The position numbers and the translations under genes are program-made. From Cymbidium sinense (lineage: Eukaryota > Streptophyta > Magnoliopsida > Asparagales > Orchidaceae), in assembly GCA_021442155.1 (NCBI GenBank), contig CM038221.1, forward strand, positions 45,889,648-45,953,647: DNA of 64,000 nucleotides. The letters are read 5' to 3'. Under the pieces are notes generated by a model, which was not told where the DNA came from, searched no databases, and worked only from the letters and a program-made list of their open reading frames with translations. The number at the start of each line of letters is the position of its first letter. Positions within the stretch are counted from its first letter, which is position 1. Positions 21,357-33,200 of this stretch are shown piece by piece.

Positions 21357-24300
21357 ATGGAGAATTACAATTCACTCTTTCCTTCACACCATTCCTCATC
21401 TTCAAACAACAGCTATCTCCTTCAAGCTTCATATGCAGATCACCTTGTTCCTTCAGAGCTGAAGGAGGAGGAAGAGAAGAAGCAAGAGAGCAACGATGAA
21501 AGACCAGAGAAGAAGACGACGACGAAGAAGAAGAAGATTGATGCCACATTAGTTAACAATGTAAGGAAGCCTCGCTTTGCCTTCCAGACGAGGAGTGAGG
21601 TGGATATACTGGATGATGGCTATCGTTGGCGTAAGTACGGGCAGAAAGCTGTTAAGAACAACAAATTTCCAAGGTTTGCTTTTTGTAGAGCTCTCCTCAT
21701 GCTTCTTAATTATATCCTTTAAGTTAGTTTTAATGGCGCAGTTCGTTCTAGAAGTTCTGGTTCATTTTACACAAATCGAAACACTCTGATTACATCTACT
21801 ACTATATTCAGAAGCTACCTATAATTTTATTAAGATCGAATTTAATCTAAAAAAATTTGTGTGATTCACTAAAAGATATACATGCTTTAGTATTTTTAAA
21901 CTTAAAATGCATCAATATTTAAAATAATATTGTATTTTTGTACAATAGTTGCTGTATATAGTACTTTCAAATTCGTGTAATAGAAATAGTATTTCTGCAC
22001 ATTCAAGTATAATATCATGTATATAAACTTCTCTTCAAATTATAGTTCTATACATTAAATACGTCGTTTTTTTTAGTTGTATACATTATTTAATATCAAA
22101 TTCTCCGTTATATTTTAATTAGCAATAATACCATAAAACACTTATTAGTCTATTTCTTCATGAAAACCAATCACCGTCTTATCATACAAGTTGAGGGATG
22201 GATTATATGTATGCTATTATGTAATATCAATCCTTACATTGCTACGATTACAAGGAAAAAACAGAAAATTTAATCTTATATACGTTGTAGAATTATCTAA
22301 CGATATATATATATATATGACGCGGAGTAATGAAAGGTAGATAGCAGACTACTATCTTGTTTGATTAGCAAGATAAGCTGAGGCAACTTGTTTGCTTCTT
22401 GGACGATATTTCCAGTGGCTTTCTACTCTTCTAGATGAGAAAGACCACCACATATCAGGTTTGGTAAGAACTAAGAATACTTTGGTGGTCAAAGTTGATC
22501 TGCCCCACTGTAAAAATTTTTTTTTAAAAAAAATTATATGGGATGAAGATTTTTAGGTTTATAAAGTTTAAATATATTTTCTATAAAGTGTTTTTATTTA
22601 TTTATTTTTTGATAAATATCGTTATGTTTTAGTGTAGGTCGCGTGAGCCATTCATCTACCTCATGTTGAATGCGAAGGAATTCTTATTCTTTATTATTAT
22701 TATTATTATTTTAAAAGAAAGTTTTATTATTAATTTTATGCATCATATATTATCTTTTAATATATTAAATAATTTAATAATATAACTAATTTTAAAAGAT
22801 AAATATAGATGAATTATTCGGCGTTATAAAGATAATATAAACATGCAGCTAAATTATTTGTCTTATAATTCAATTGTATAATTTAATAATTTAATTATAT
22901 TGATTAATAAGTTAGATGTGCATTAAAAAATAATATATAACATAAAATTAACAAACTAGATATGAAAACTCTACTTGGTTAAGCGAGGAATATGATAGCA
23001 ATTTCGATTATGAGTCGGCCTTTCACATTTCAAATATAATTCAAAAACTTTATGCTATCAGTCGCATCTCTAAATAACTCTTAAATATTGAGTGTTTATA
23101 ATCAAATCGAGTGTTTTGACGAGCTGGATCTAACAAGTCTAAGATTTTTTAATTATGACTTCATTTTTTGAGCATTACAAAATATTATCATCATTGTAGA
23201 TTTTGCGTGTATTTATAAAAATGACATCTAATCATAAATAGCATCATTCTTCATGAAAAGGGTCCGGCTAAAGAGAGGAGAAAACTCTGAACTCGAACAA
23301 TCTCAAAGCATAATCGGGCCACCGACCGACCGTCGTCGACCACCACCTCCGGTCTAATTCTTACCGTCGGAAACCGTTGCCGAGCTCATCGTCGGTCACC
23401 ACCGTCGACCACCGTCAGCCATCGCCGTCGTCGACCATGCTATGCCGTTGCGTCCACCATCGCGGTCACTAGTCACCGGATCGTCGGTCAGCGTCGGTAC
23501 CTCCATCGGCCACACGTAGGTCATTTGCCGGCGATATCATCTACGGTCAATGGCCGCGCCACCACCGTCCTGCCAGCCGCGGTCAGATAGTGATCACCCG
23601 CCGCTTTCACTATCGAGATCTACCAACACCGATTACCTTTTCGATATTTTTTGGTTAAATCATCGGTACCTCCGTGAGACCTTCTTGACTAGTGAAACTT
23701 ATCACAAGATTTATTCTTGTAAGCTATCATTCTCCAACTTTAGAGAAATGATAATAATTATAACAGAACATGATATAGAGAAATTATTTCTAAGTTTTGG
23801 TTTTTTTTTATGTTTTCCGTAAAATCATCTGTCAAACTCTTTTTGTGTGTCGAAACTTTGTGCAATGTTAAGATGTCAATTCTCTTACTCTCGAATCTTC
23901 ACACGCAGAGTTTGACGTCATCTGTGGGAAAAAAATCCCACAATCACAATTTTTGTGAACACCTGCATTATGGCCAACATGCGCAATACTCGCAACAATA
24001 GAGCCTCTTGCTCCAACTCTCATCACTCCCGAAACCAATCCTTAAACCAAGGATGCCAAGCTTCTCCCTCACTTCCCCCTTATAGGTGTTACCCTATCGG
24101 TGAAGGTGCAATAAGAGCCTCTCAAGAAGATCGTGTTCGCCGTATGGAAAAGGCTCAAAATGAGATAATTAAACTTTTACGAGAAACATGATAGACACTA
24201 TCGCAACAAACGCATCTCCTCCAAGATCGATCTTTAGCCAATGGAGGTCAAAATACTGACACAGTGCCTTCTCGTTATCAGGTTGAAATTTCGCCACTTC

Positions 24301-27300
24301 TAGATCGTGATGCTGACCTCCTTGACACTGCTAGTTATACGCATCCATCACTTGCATCTAAACTGATTGCTAACCTACCAACTATTGACGATGGCTTGGC
24401 ACATTATCGCCTTGTTGATTCCACCCGTCATGTTATATGTGCGGAATTACAACGCTTAATGCGAGAAGAATTCTACCTTAAAGATAGAAATCATCTTCTC
24501 TCTCATTGCGTATATCAGGACTCTTCACCTTTAGCTGAACCAATTCTTCAACATCCTATTCTCGTAGATTTCAAGCTTCCAAGCATCAACTCCTATGATG
24601 GGGCAACCGACCTATATGAACACATCGATCATTACAGAATCATCACGCACATCCAACGAGCTCCTGACACATTGCTTTGTTAAGTCTTTCCAGTCACCCT
24701 TAAGAGTCAGGCTCGCACTTGATTTTACTCCCTTTCAAGGGGATCTATCCATACCTTTGACAAACTCGCCAAGATTTTTGTAGAACTGTTTATTGCGAAC
24801 CAAATAATCATTAAAGATTCATCTTATCTCTCAAGAATTCGTCAAAATGAAGGATCACTTAAGGAGTACTTCTAGAAGTTCTCCTTAGAAGCTCGTCAAA
24901 TACCAGGATGGACCTTGAATTACTAAGAGGAGTCTTCCTTGGAGGGCTCCGTCTTGTGCTTTTCTACTCATCAGTCATCACTAATACGTACTACAGTTCA
25001 CTCATATGCTGGCTTGGTTCATCGTGTGGAAGCATAACTTTTTGCTAACGAGGCTATCAATGCACATTGAAAGCAGTTTGAGTAATATATGGGGAATAAT
25101 CATGGACTGAAGGGGCAACCCACTTGATTACCAGTCCTAAGATAAACAAGTTAATATTGGAGAGCAATTCTGATTGCAACATTCAAATGATTATATTCTG
25201 GCGTAATTATGATTACAAAGCTCATATCTTCTATCATCTAATTTTGTATATTAAATTTATGATGAGTAAGATAATATGAAGATGTTTTTCACAAATATAT
25301 ATATATGATGTCATAAGAAACTCTTGGGCAAAATTAAAATTCTTCATACAATCTTCAAATAGACTTCTACTCATTGGGCAAGACTATATTTCTGATCTTA
25401 AAAGTGTAGTAACGGTCTAAATACAAACCAAATTTTCATCTTTGATTCAGACACGTGACAATCATCTCATTCCAATATGAGTATAATCAATCCTAGGAGA
25501 ATTCGATTCGACCCCTTTCATACAGATTAATGTCATCAAATAATGCTTTGACAAATAACATCAGATGGGTCAAAAATCCTTGGTGGATTTCTGTCAACCT
25601 ATTTTATATAGGTTAATGTCATCAAATAACATCATGACAAACAACCTCAGATGGGTCAAAAATTCTTAACGGATTCGATTCGACACCTTCCATACAGGTT
25701 GATGTCATCAAGTAACACTTTGACAAACAATCTCGAATGGATTAGAAATATTTCACAGATTCAATTCGACCCCTTCCATACAGATTAATGTCATCAAGTG
25801 ATACATTGACAAACAACTTTGGGTGAGCCTGTTTTTATTCACGGATTCAATTCGACCTCTTCCATACAAGTTAATGTCATCAAATAACACTTTGACAAAT
25901 AATCTCGGATGGGTCAAAAATCCTTGGTAGATTCGATTCAACCACTTCCATACAGGTTAATATCGTCAAGTAACACTTTGACAAATAACCTCGGATGGGT
26001 CAAAAATTCTCAGTGGATTCGATTCCACCTTATTCATACTGTTAATGTCTTCAAGTAACACTTTAACAAATAACCTCAGATGGGTCAAAAATTCTTGGCG
26101 GATTCGATTCGACCCCTTTCATACATGTTAATGTTATCAAGTAACACTTTGACAAACAGCTTCGGATGGGTCAAAAATTCTTGGCAGATTCGATTTGACC
26201 CCCTACATACATGTTAATGTCATCAAGTGACTCTTTAACAAACAACCTTAGATGGGTCAAAAATCCTTGGTGGATTTCTTTCAACATGTTCTATATAGGT
26301 TAACGTCATCATGACAAACAACCTCGGATAAGTTAAAAATTCAAGATGGATTTCTTTCATCATGATTCATATCAAGTAAATATCATGATGAACAACCTTG
26401 GATGAGTTAAAATTATCGGTAAAAAGTGCAATTTGTGCCGCAACACGCATGCCAAGCGTCACTGCGTTAGCATGTGCTACTAAGTTGGCCCGCGACCTCA
26501 GCGTCCCACTTTCTCTTACGCATTCATGGCCTCGTACATGTGACTAGCCCTGCTTCCTCGTATTCTTTGCTGAAGATCTATTCTCTCAAATTATATCTGA
26601 CGCAAAGGTTAATGAACCCGCAAATTTTATTAAAATTAAAAAAGTTATTATTTTCAATTATTTGACATATATTTTTGAATGATAGAGATGATATCATCCA
26701 AAAATAGGGGGCAAATGATATGTCACTGAAAACTCTACTAGTTGAAGCATGGATCTTGATATCGAAAGCAATCTGATTCTGAGTCGAGATAGCCCAGATC
26801 AAGCATTTAAAATATAATTGAAAAACTTTGGGATATCAGTCGGATCTCAAAATAGCCCCGAATCTAACAAGCCTAAGATCTCTTAATTATGATTTCATTT
26901 GAGCATTCAAATACTTAAAATACCTCAGATGATCGAAGGAATCATTTAGAGCCGTCTGATGGAGTGGTTTGAATTTTGCGTGTATTTACAGAAATGACAC
27001 TCATGTCTAAATAGCCCCATTCTTCTGAAGGGGCCGAGCTAAGAGAGGAGAGAACTCTAAGACTCGATGAATCTCAAACCATAATCGGGTCATCGGCCGA
27101 CCATTGTCGGATCATCGCCGACCCGGCCGCCGCCATCGGATCCATGCCGGTCCTCGCCCGCGACCACCGCCGGTCATAATGCGTCGATCCACCACTGACC
27201 ATTACCATCGCCGTAGACCACCGTGGTCACCGTATGCCGCCACGGTCATCCACCGGACGATCGCCCGATCGGTCACCGGTCAAAGCCGCGATCGGAACCG

Positions 27301-28314
27301 CCGGTCATCGCCCGGCAACCACCGGATCACCGTGGTGAATGTTGACACCGGCCACCGCCTACCGCCGATAGTCGTTGGATCACCCGGCCGTCGTCGTTCA
27401 CCATAGCCGCTTCACTGCCTACCTTTTGATAGTTTTCGTTGAATCATCAGACTACCACCTCCAGCAAGGTCTTCGTCACTGATCCAGCACAAAACTTAAT
27501 CTTGTAAGTTATCCTTCTCCAATTTTGGAGGAAGGATAATAATTGTAACAAAACCTGATATAGTGAAATTATTTCTAAGTAGCTGTGATTTTCCCTTCTT
27601 GTTTTTTTCGTAAAATCACAGTTCTCTCAAACTCTCTACTGCGTGTGAACTTTTGTCGATCTAAAACATCAATTCTTCTTTCTACCGAATCTTCTTGCAC
27701 GCAACAAGCCTAAAGATTAAAATGAAATAGATTTTTTAATTCTTTTACAAAAAAATATTTACCACAGAAACTTTTTTTTTAAATTTTTTTATCAAACATC
27801 CAATAAACGTGGCTAATTTAAAGAAATATTCATGAGAACAACAATCTTATAACTACAGGTTCCTTTGGAAACTCATTGCCACTGCACGGCTTTGCAAAAA
27901 GCTCTATAAATCTTACAAGGGATACATTGTTAAAAAAAACGTTTTAAAATATGAAACAAAAAGCATTTTACTCACATTTTTCCTTAAAAAAATAAGACTA
28001 ATTAATAATGTAATATTTAATCTCCGTATTTAAGAAAATAAAATGTGAATATATCTCAAAATTATTATAGTGCTGAAATTTAGAAATTTTCATTTAAATA
28101 CTACAACTGAACTTACTATGCTCTTCTGTCTACATGCAGGAGTTATTACAGATGCACACATAAGGATTGCAGTGTGAAGAAGCAAGTTCAAAGACTATCA
28201 ATGGATCCAGCGATTGTGGTAACCACTTATGAAGGAGTACACACTCATTCTGTAGTGAAATCTACTGAAAGCTTCGAAAGCATCTTAAGCCAAATAAAAA
28301 TTTACTCTAGTTAA
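21357..28314 (+). CDS. WRKY transcription factor, group IIc, WRKY75-like (two exons, 163 aa)
   Basis: Exons are 21357-21673 and 28140-28314, joined by a GT-AG intron inside an Arg codon (phase 2), the conserved intron position of WRKY domains (after FPR). The joined product is 163 aa. Residues 52-60 are lysine-rich and may act as nuclear signal; the DNA-binding domain has WRKYGQK at 91-97 and the zinc ligands C111, C116, H140 and H142 (C-x4-C-x23-H-x-H). The C-terminus [17 protein letters not shown] matches WRKY75/WRKY45-type proteins, which bind W-boxes and act in phosphate starvation, senescence and defence in other plants; that role is inference. The frame is intact. The intron of 6466 bp is unusually long because it contains an LTR retrotransposon (22957-27703). 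Confidence 0.9.
22690..22711. repeat. (TTA)n microsatellite in the WRKY intron
   Basis: Seven TTA units stand in an AT-rich part of the intron. Confidence 0.85.
22957..23907 (+). repeat. 5' LTR of the gag-only element
   Basis: It carries a TATA-like box (tttataaaa) at 23212-23220. A GC-rich, C-rich tract with ccgaccgtcgtcgaccacc-like words lies at 23310-23640, presumably in the transcribed leader. The same arrangement is seen in the 3' LTR. Confidence 0.8.
23955..25080 (+). pseudogene. Gag (capsid-domain) remnant of the gag-only element
   Basis: A first frame at 23955-24191 has [18 protein letters not shown] and [20 protein letters not shown], an N-terminal Gag segment with coiled-coil character. 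A second frame at 24264-24683 contains [20 protein letters not shown] and [13 protein letters not shown], the typical start of the retrotransposon Gag capsid domain. Further pieces [20 protein letters not shown] and QNEGSLKEY...[10 protein letters not shown] follow to about 24920. Stops and frameshifts separate the parts, so the copy is dead. Gag would form the virus-like particle. Confidence 0.75.
25500..26415 (+). repeat. Tandem array of about eleven 86-bp units inside the gag-only element
   Basis: The core ttaatgtcatcaa recurs near 25529, 25614, 25701, 25787, 25873, 25959, 26044, 26130, 26216 and 26301, at spacings of 85-87 bp, each followed by acaaa(c/t)aacctcggatggg and tcaaaaat. Units differ by point mutations, and the last ones are shortened. 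The array lies between gag and the polypurine tract, where other Tat-type elements also hold tandem repeats. Confidence 0.92.
26716..27703 (+). repeat. 3' LTR of the gag-only element
   Basis: It begins with tgatatgtcactgaaaactc, ends with cttgcacgca, and shares the GC-rich tract (27090-27420) with the 5' LTR. The open frame at 27104-27406 in this tract is a low-complexity shadow. Confidence 0.8.
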
Positions 28315-30234
28315 TCTGCTTAATTAGCTGAACAATTAATTTGTAAATGAAAACAAAATATTTTACTTATGAAAAATAAGGCTCTTGGTTTTAGCTAGTC
28401 AGCAATCATATCGAGATGAACTGCCATTTGAAATAAACAGGAAAGCTACTTTTGCGCTGAGGCAAAATAGTATTTGAACATTTCATGTTGTTTGTTAGGG
28501 GTGTTGTTTTATCAATCTCTTAAAAATTGCATATTATTTAGATGGTGATTGATGAATATGATGATGTTTATTTTAATTATTTATGTTATTAACCTCATTC
28601 ATTAACCTAAGAATGGGTTTTCAATACATTTTTCTAGTTAAAATGCCATTGATAGTGTTGAAACTTTATGTAAAATATTATGAGCCACAGCTAAATAATC
28701 AAGCACTATACTAACCCAACAAATTATAAATAGTAATTCAATAAAAATGAATTGAAAGTCATAAACAGACATGCACTTAGAGTATATCGCTCTAAATATT
28801 TTGGGGTTAAAAGAGTTGGTTTATAGGTACAAAAGGTGCTCACATTTCTATCAGATTACTATAATCAAAATTGGTGTCAGTAAATGTGGATTTTTAACCG
28901 TCACAGTGCAGCAAAAACTAACGTAACGCTGGTGATTTTAGGCTTCGTTTGGAGCATTTGGCGGCGACTTTTTATCTGAGATGTAGTTCAAACGACACCA
29001 TAATTAACATTTCAAAAATTATATCATGATTATATTATAAAAGCCTTACGATAAAAAGATTATATTTTTAAACATGACCTGATAGATTACATAGATGCTA
29101 CAAAATAACTTTTTTCTAAATAAAATAAAAATAATTATAACACTCATCAATTATTAGACAACGACCTCTTATTAAATAGATCTACTATTATATTTTTATA
29201 TCATTTCAATTACTGAAGAGTGATAATGATCATATAAAAATAAGATTAAGTACAATAAAATCTATCTAAAATAATACTATCTAAAATAATATCATTAATA
29301 CAAAGTGATAACTCAATCCAAAAAATGATATAGTGCAAAATATAGCCTAAGCGATAACCGTAAAATGATATTTTATCTGCATTAAACAATATCACGTTAA
29401 ATAAATTTTACTGTATTTAATTTACATGCATCACAAGCCTATATCAAATTTCTCTTATATGTAGGAGGAAACTCAGTGGAATGAACAAAAAATGAAGCAG
29501 AAAAAAAATAAAAACATTAAAGACAATGGCAACTAATGTGAAACTGTGGATTACATCAATGCCTTTTTAACCGTAAGTGATGGTTACGATCAGCTGCATT
29601 CTTATCCCTAAATAAATAAGCTAATTTGACTCTTTATCCCTATATCCTAAATAAAATCTCCATTGTTTTAAAACCTAGATCTTTTTATTTATTCCTCTTA
29701 TTTTCTATTAAAAAAAAATTATTGATAACTTTTCATTATTTGCCAGAAAATTATGAATTCAATGCAATTTACATTATCCAAGAAATGCACTTCACCAGAC
29801 AAATCAAGTCTCAATCACTGTCACATTATTTTTTTCATTAATAAATATCACAGTCCCTGTTAAAAGCTGACTTCCAATATAGTCATTATTTCATCAATTC
29901 TAAACCTACACATTATCTCCAATTAATCGTATTGGCATAAATTCAACTATTATTAAATTTTCCTTTAGATTATTATTATATATAATTTTTAAACCCATTG
30001 AATACAAGCTATCCTAACATTTTTTTTTTTTTTCGTGAACAGATTTATGCTAATTGAATTAGTACAATGGCAAGAAAACCAAGTGATCCATGAAAGGTTG
30101 CATTTTTACAACAGACCTAATAGAAAGCCTATAATTACCATTCTACCGAAGAATGCAAAATTAAAATTTTCATGCAGTTTTCTTCGGCATCACAGACAAC
30201 ACAGAAAAAAAAAGAAAAAAAATCAAGTACAATA
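28315..30234. other. Intergenic region between the convergent WRKY and SAE1 genes
   Basis: The two genes converge, so this 1.9-kb AT-rich stretch holds both 3' ends. Likely WRKY 3' untranslated sequence follows 28314. No further gene or element is recognised; the small frames at 29626-29841 and 30035-30298 have no known domain. Confidence 0.55.
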
Positions 30235-33200
30235 TCAGTTGAAAGATGCAGGAGATATATCTTCTATAATGCCTTTTCCATCTGCAGCATCGAAGTAAAA
30301 AAAGTTCTTGATAGGAGCACCTTTGCCAGAGATTGCCTTGATGACCTCCTGAGAAATGTTTAATAGTCAAAATTCTGATTGAAGAAATAAAAAATAAAGT
30401 ATAGAACAAAAACTATATAAGGATTTTTCTTTAATACTTTTCTTACATCAGTTACATGAAATTTTGTTTAACTCGCTATAGAAGAATTAAATCTGTTTGG
30501 AGTGCTTAGCAAGATTCGCAAAAGAAACAAGCATTTATTTCTGTTTTAACGCTTCAAAAAGAAATATATAATAAGATCTCGAAATTGAAGGGTTTCACAG
30601 CTCATACTACTCTCAAAGGAATCAATGAGAGATCACTAAAATGAGAAAAAAAAAAAAAAGAGCAAAATCTTCCCCAATGCAAATATTTGATTGAGAAACG
30701 AGGGGAATACTAGTGATTATTGTCAATGTCACTTGTAAAGAACAATGCTTCCAGGCTGCTTTAGTAAGTTTTGCAATTAATTATAGAGCCTCACATTTAA
30801 TACTGATCACACATTAGTTTTACATCCTCACACCCTAGCATAACTTTTTGCCAAACTATGAGCGGGCCTTTCTTATTAAACCCAGAAACTTGTATGCACA
30901 TTTTGGAACCAATTCCTGATCATTGCTCAAGTCTTCTTACTATTCTTTGTTTGATAGTACTAAATACTCCAATTAATACTCTACTGTTTCTTTACATACC
31001 TTCCAAGCTCATTAACGGGAGAAATAATCATGTGCAGCATCCGGAACATTAAGATAGCTGTGTGCACGGGAGAAATACTCGCCATACACAGCAATCAGGA
31101 TGGTCCGAATGCTGCATGTAATAATTTCTACGTTAATTGGCTGTTTTATTTGCTTCTTTATTCAAACTATAGAAGGTAATTTGGTTATCTAAACTACTTT
31201 AAATAGGGATCTAGATTGTTGTATGCCTGCTCCACCCTTAATTGACAACTAACCCCAGTGCGACCCCCCAACACCATCTAAGACAATAAAAATTCTGGAA
31301 TAAGTCTTGGAATGAGTGAAATTTACAATGCACCTGGCCAAGAATTCCACCCAGGATGGCACATACAGGAGGATGCTCTCTTGTACCAGCTGCAACAAGA
31401 CGATCCAGTAAGATCTCTGGGATATGCGATTCATTCAATCCCTGCAGAGGATTCGATAATGTGATATTAAAAAAGAGACCATCATTATGAATGTATTAAT
31501 GTAAACGCAATGATCACCTGTGCATCACATAGATTCTTCCTCATCTCCAACACGAGAGGAAGATCAGAGCCCGATGTGCGGCAAGGCTTACGGTATTGCA
31601 ATGATTCAAAATGTTCCAGAACTGAGAAGATGGAAGGGAAAATCATTTGCTAGCCTTATAAAGTTACAAATTAAATAAAAATGTATATAGCAGGAATTTT
31701 TTTTTGTGACAAAAGCAAGAGGAAGGGAACCTTGTTTATAAGATATATTTTCCCTTTAACCAAAATAAAAAATGATAGGACAAAAAGTAGCTGAACAATG
31801 CATGAAATTTTGTGGGAGCCACCAAAGAGCTTAAAATTATAACATTACTTGATGCAAGATCATTATCATAATTAAATCCCATATTCCAGCTATTTAAAGT
31901 CAGCTTAACAAATCTTCTACAATTCATTCCATTGAGTGTTATTTAAGATGTTACTTTTACTGTGTAAGCCTTTTTAACAACTTATAAGGCAATAAAACTT
32001 TCATCTATCCCTTCATTTTGCCCAAAATCACCATGTTATATCTTTTTACCAAGCTACTACTATATGATAAAATTTATTTTTAAGTCTTCATAATATCCTC
32101 ATGCCGCCTAATGCTCTTCAAGGCATCTCTCCATTAGCCAAACAGCATAAATTTACAAATTACGTCCTCATCTATAACCCTATTCTTTTGAATTACATCA
32201 AAAGGTTATCTAATCGAGCACACATACATAGTACTTAATAATCTATTAATATCAATTAATAATTATTAATTTTACATCCAAAAAAAATAATCTATCATGT
32301 ACCCAACTTTCATTCTACTAATCATAAACCTCTTTATCTTGTAAAAATTTCCTCAACAACAATAACAACAAGCCTTTATCCCACTATGTGGGATTGGCTA
32401 CAAAAATTATTCTTCTTCATTATGAACTAAGCATCAAATTCTCATTTTATCCTAATAAAATAAGGTCTATTTTTATAGTTTCTAAATAAGTCTTTTTAGG
32501 TCTACCTCTACCTTCTTAACATAGGACAAATATAATACATGCACTCTCTAATCTTATCTTCCACTAGAGAAACTCCAACCTTCTCACATATATTAAAATT
32601 TCTTCCATGAAAAAAAAAATAGCCTTCACTTTCAAGATGACCCATTATAATTATATTATTTGAAGAAACATACACCAACCAATCGAAGATGGGGAATTAT
32701 TAAATAAGGAGAGATTAAATTTGGTGGGATTTAGTAATTTACAGATTTGAATTGTATACAAATTCAACAATTACAAACCTCTCATAGCAAAGTATGTTTT
32801 GGTTGTTTTCCTGGGAAGATCCTCCAAGGTGTTGAAATTGCCTCCTGCAAAACAAAATAAGACTCTTTTCTCACACTCATTATCCTAGTATAATATATTT
32901 CCAGCTGAAAAGAAGGTTAAAAAAAAATCCAGTAAAAACAAATATTTACCTACACAAAGATTATGCAAATAAGCAAAAGAAATAAATCCAAATGTTCACG
33001 TTCTTAATTATAATCAATAAATTGGTTGTACTACAGTCAATCGAACAATGATTTAATGAAGAAAATTCATGAATATCTATTTATAAATTGGTTGTACTAC
33101 AAGGATGACGAATATCTATTCTTTCATGATAAACTGTGAATGCTTAGATATTCACTTAAAAAGATCATTTACAAAACAACGGAGGAATGACAATATTTTG

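Larger units (their letters stand above)
22957..27703 (+). mobile_element. Gag-only LTR retrotransposon (TR-GAG-like, Ty3/gypsy) in the WRKY intron
   Basis: The LTRs at about 22957-23907 and 26716-27703 are clearly related (shared gaaaactctact near the start and cacgca at the end). The 5' LTR is followed by tttgacgtcatctgtgggaa at 23911-23930, a mutated form of the tttggcgccgtctgtgggaa sequence common after plant gypsy LTRs, that is, the primer-binding site. A purine-rich tract, aaaaataggggg, precedes the 3' LTR at 26700-26711. The 2.8-kb interior encodes Gag remnants only and then a tandem array; no protease, RT or integrase is seen. It is thus non-autonomous, and transcribed in the same direction as the WRKY gene. 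Flanking acaaa/acaag may be a worn duplication. Confidence 0.82.

Noticed and set aside
25500..26415. CRISPR-like array of regularly spaced repeats
   Set aside because: The whole 86-bp unit is repeated, without unique spacers, within a plant LTR retrotransposon; it is a tandem minisatellite.
27104..27406. Open frame of 100 codons rich in Arg, Pro and His
   Set aside because: It lies in the GC-rich tract of the 3' LTR, is low complexity, and the matching tract in the 5' LTR does not keep the frame.
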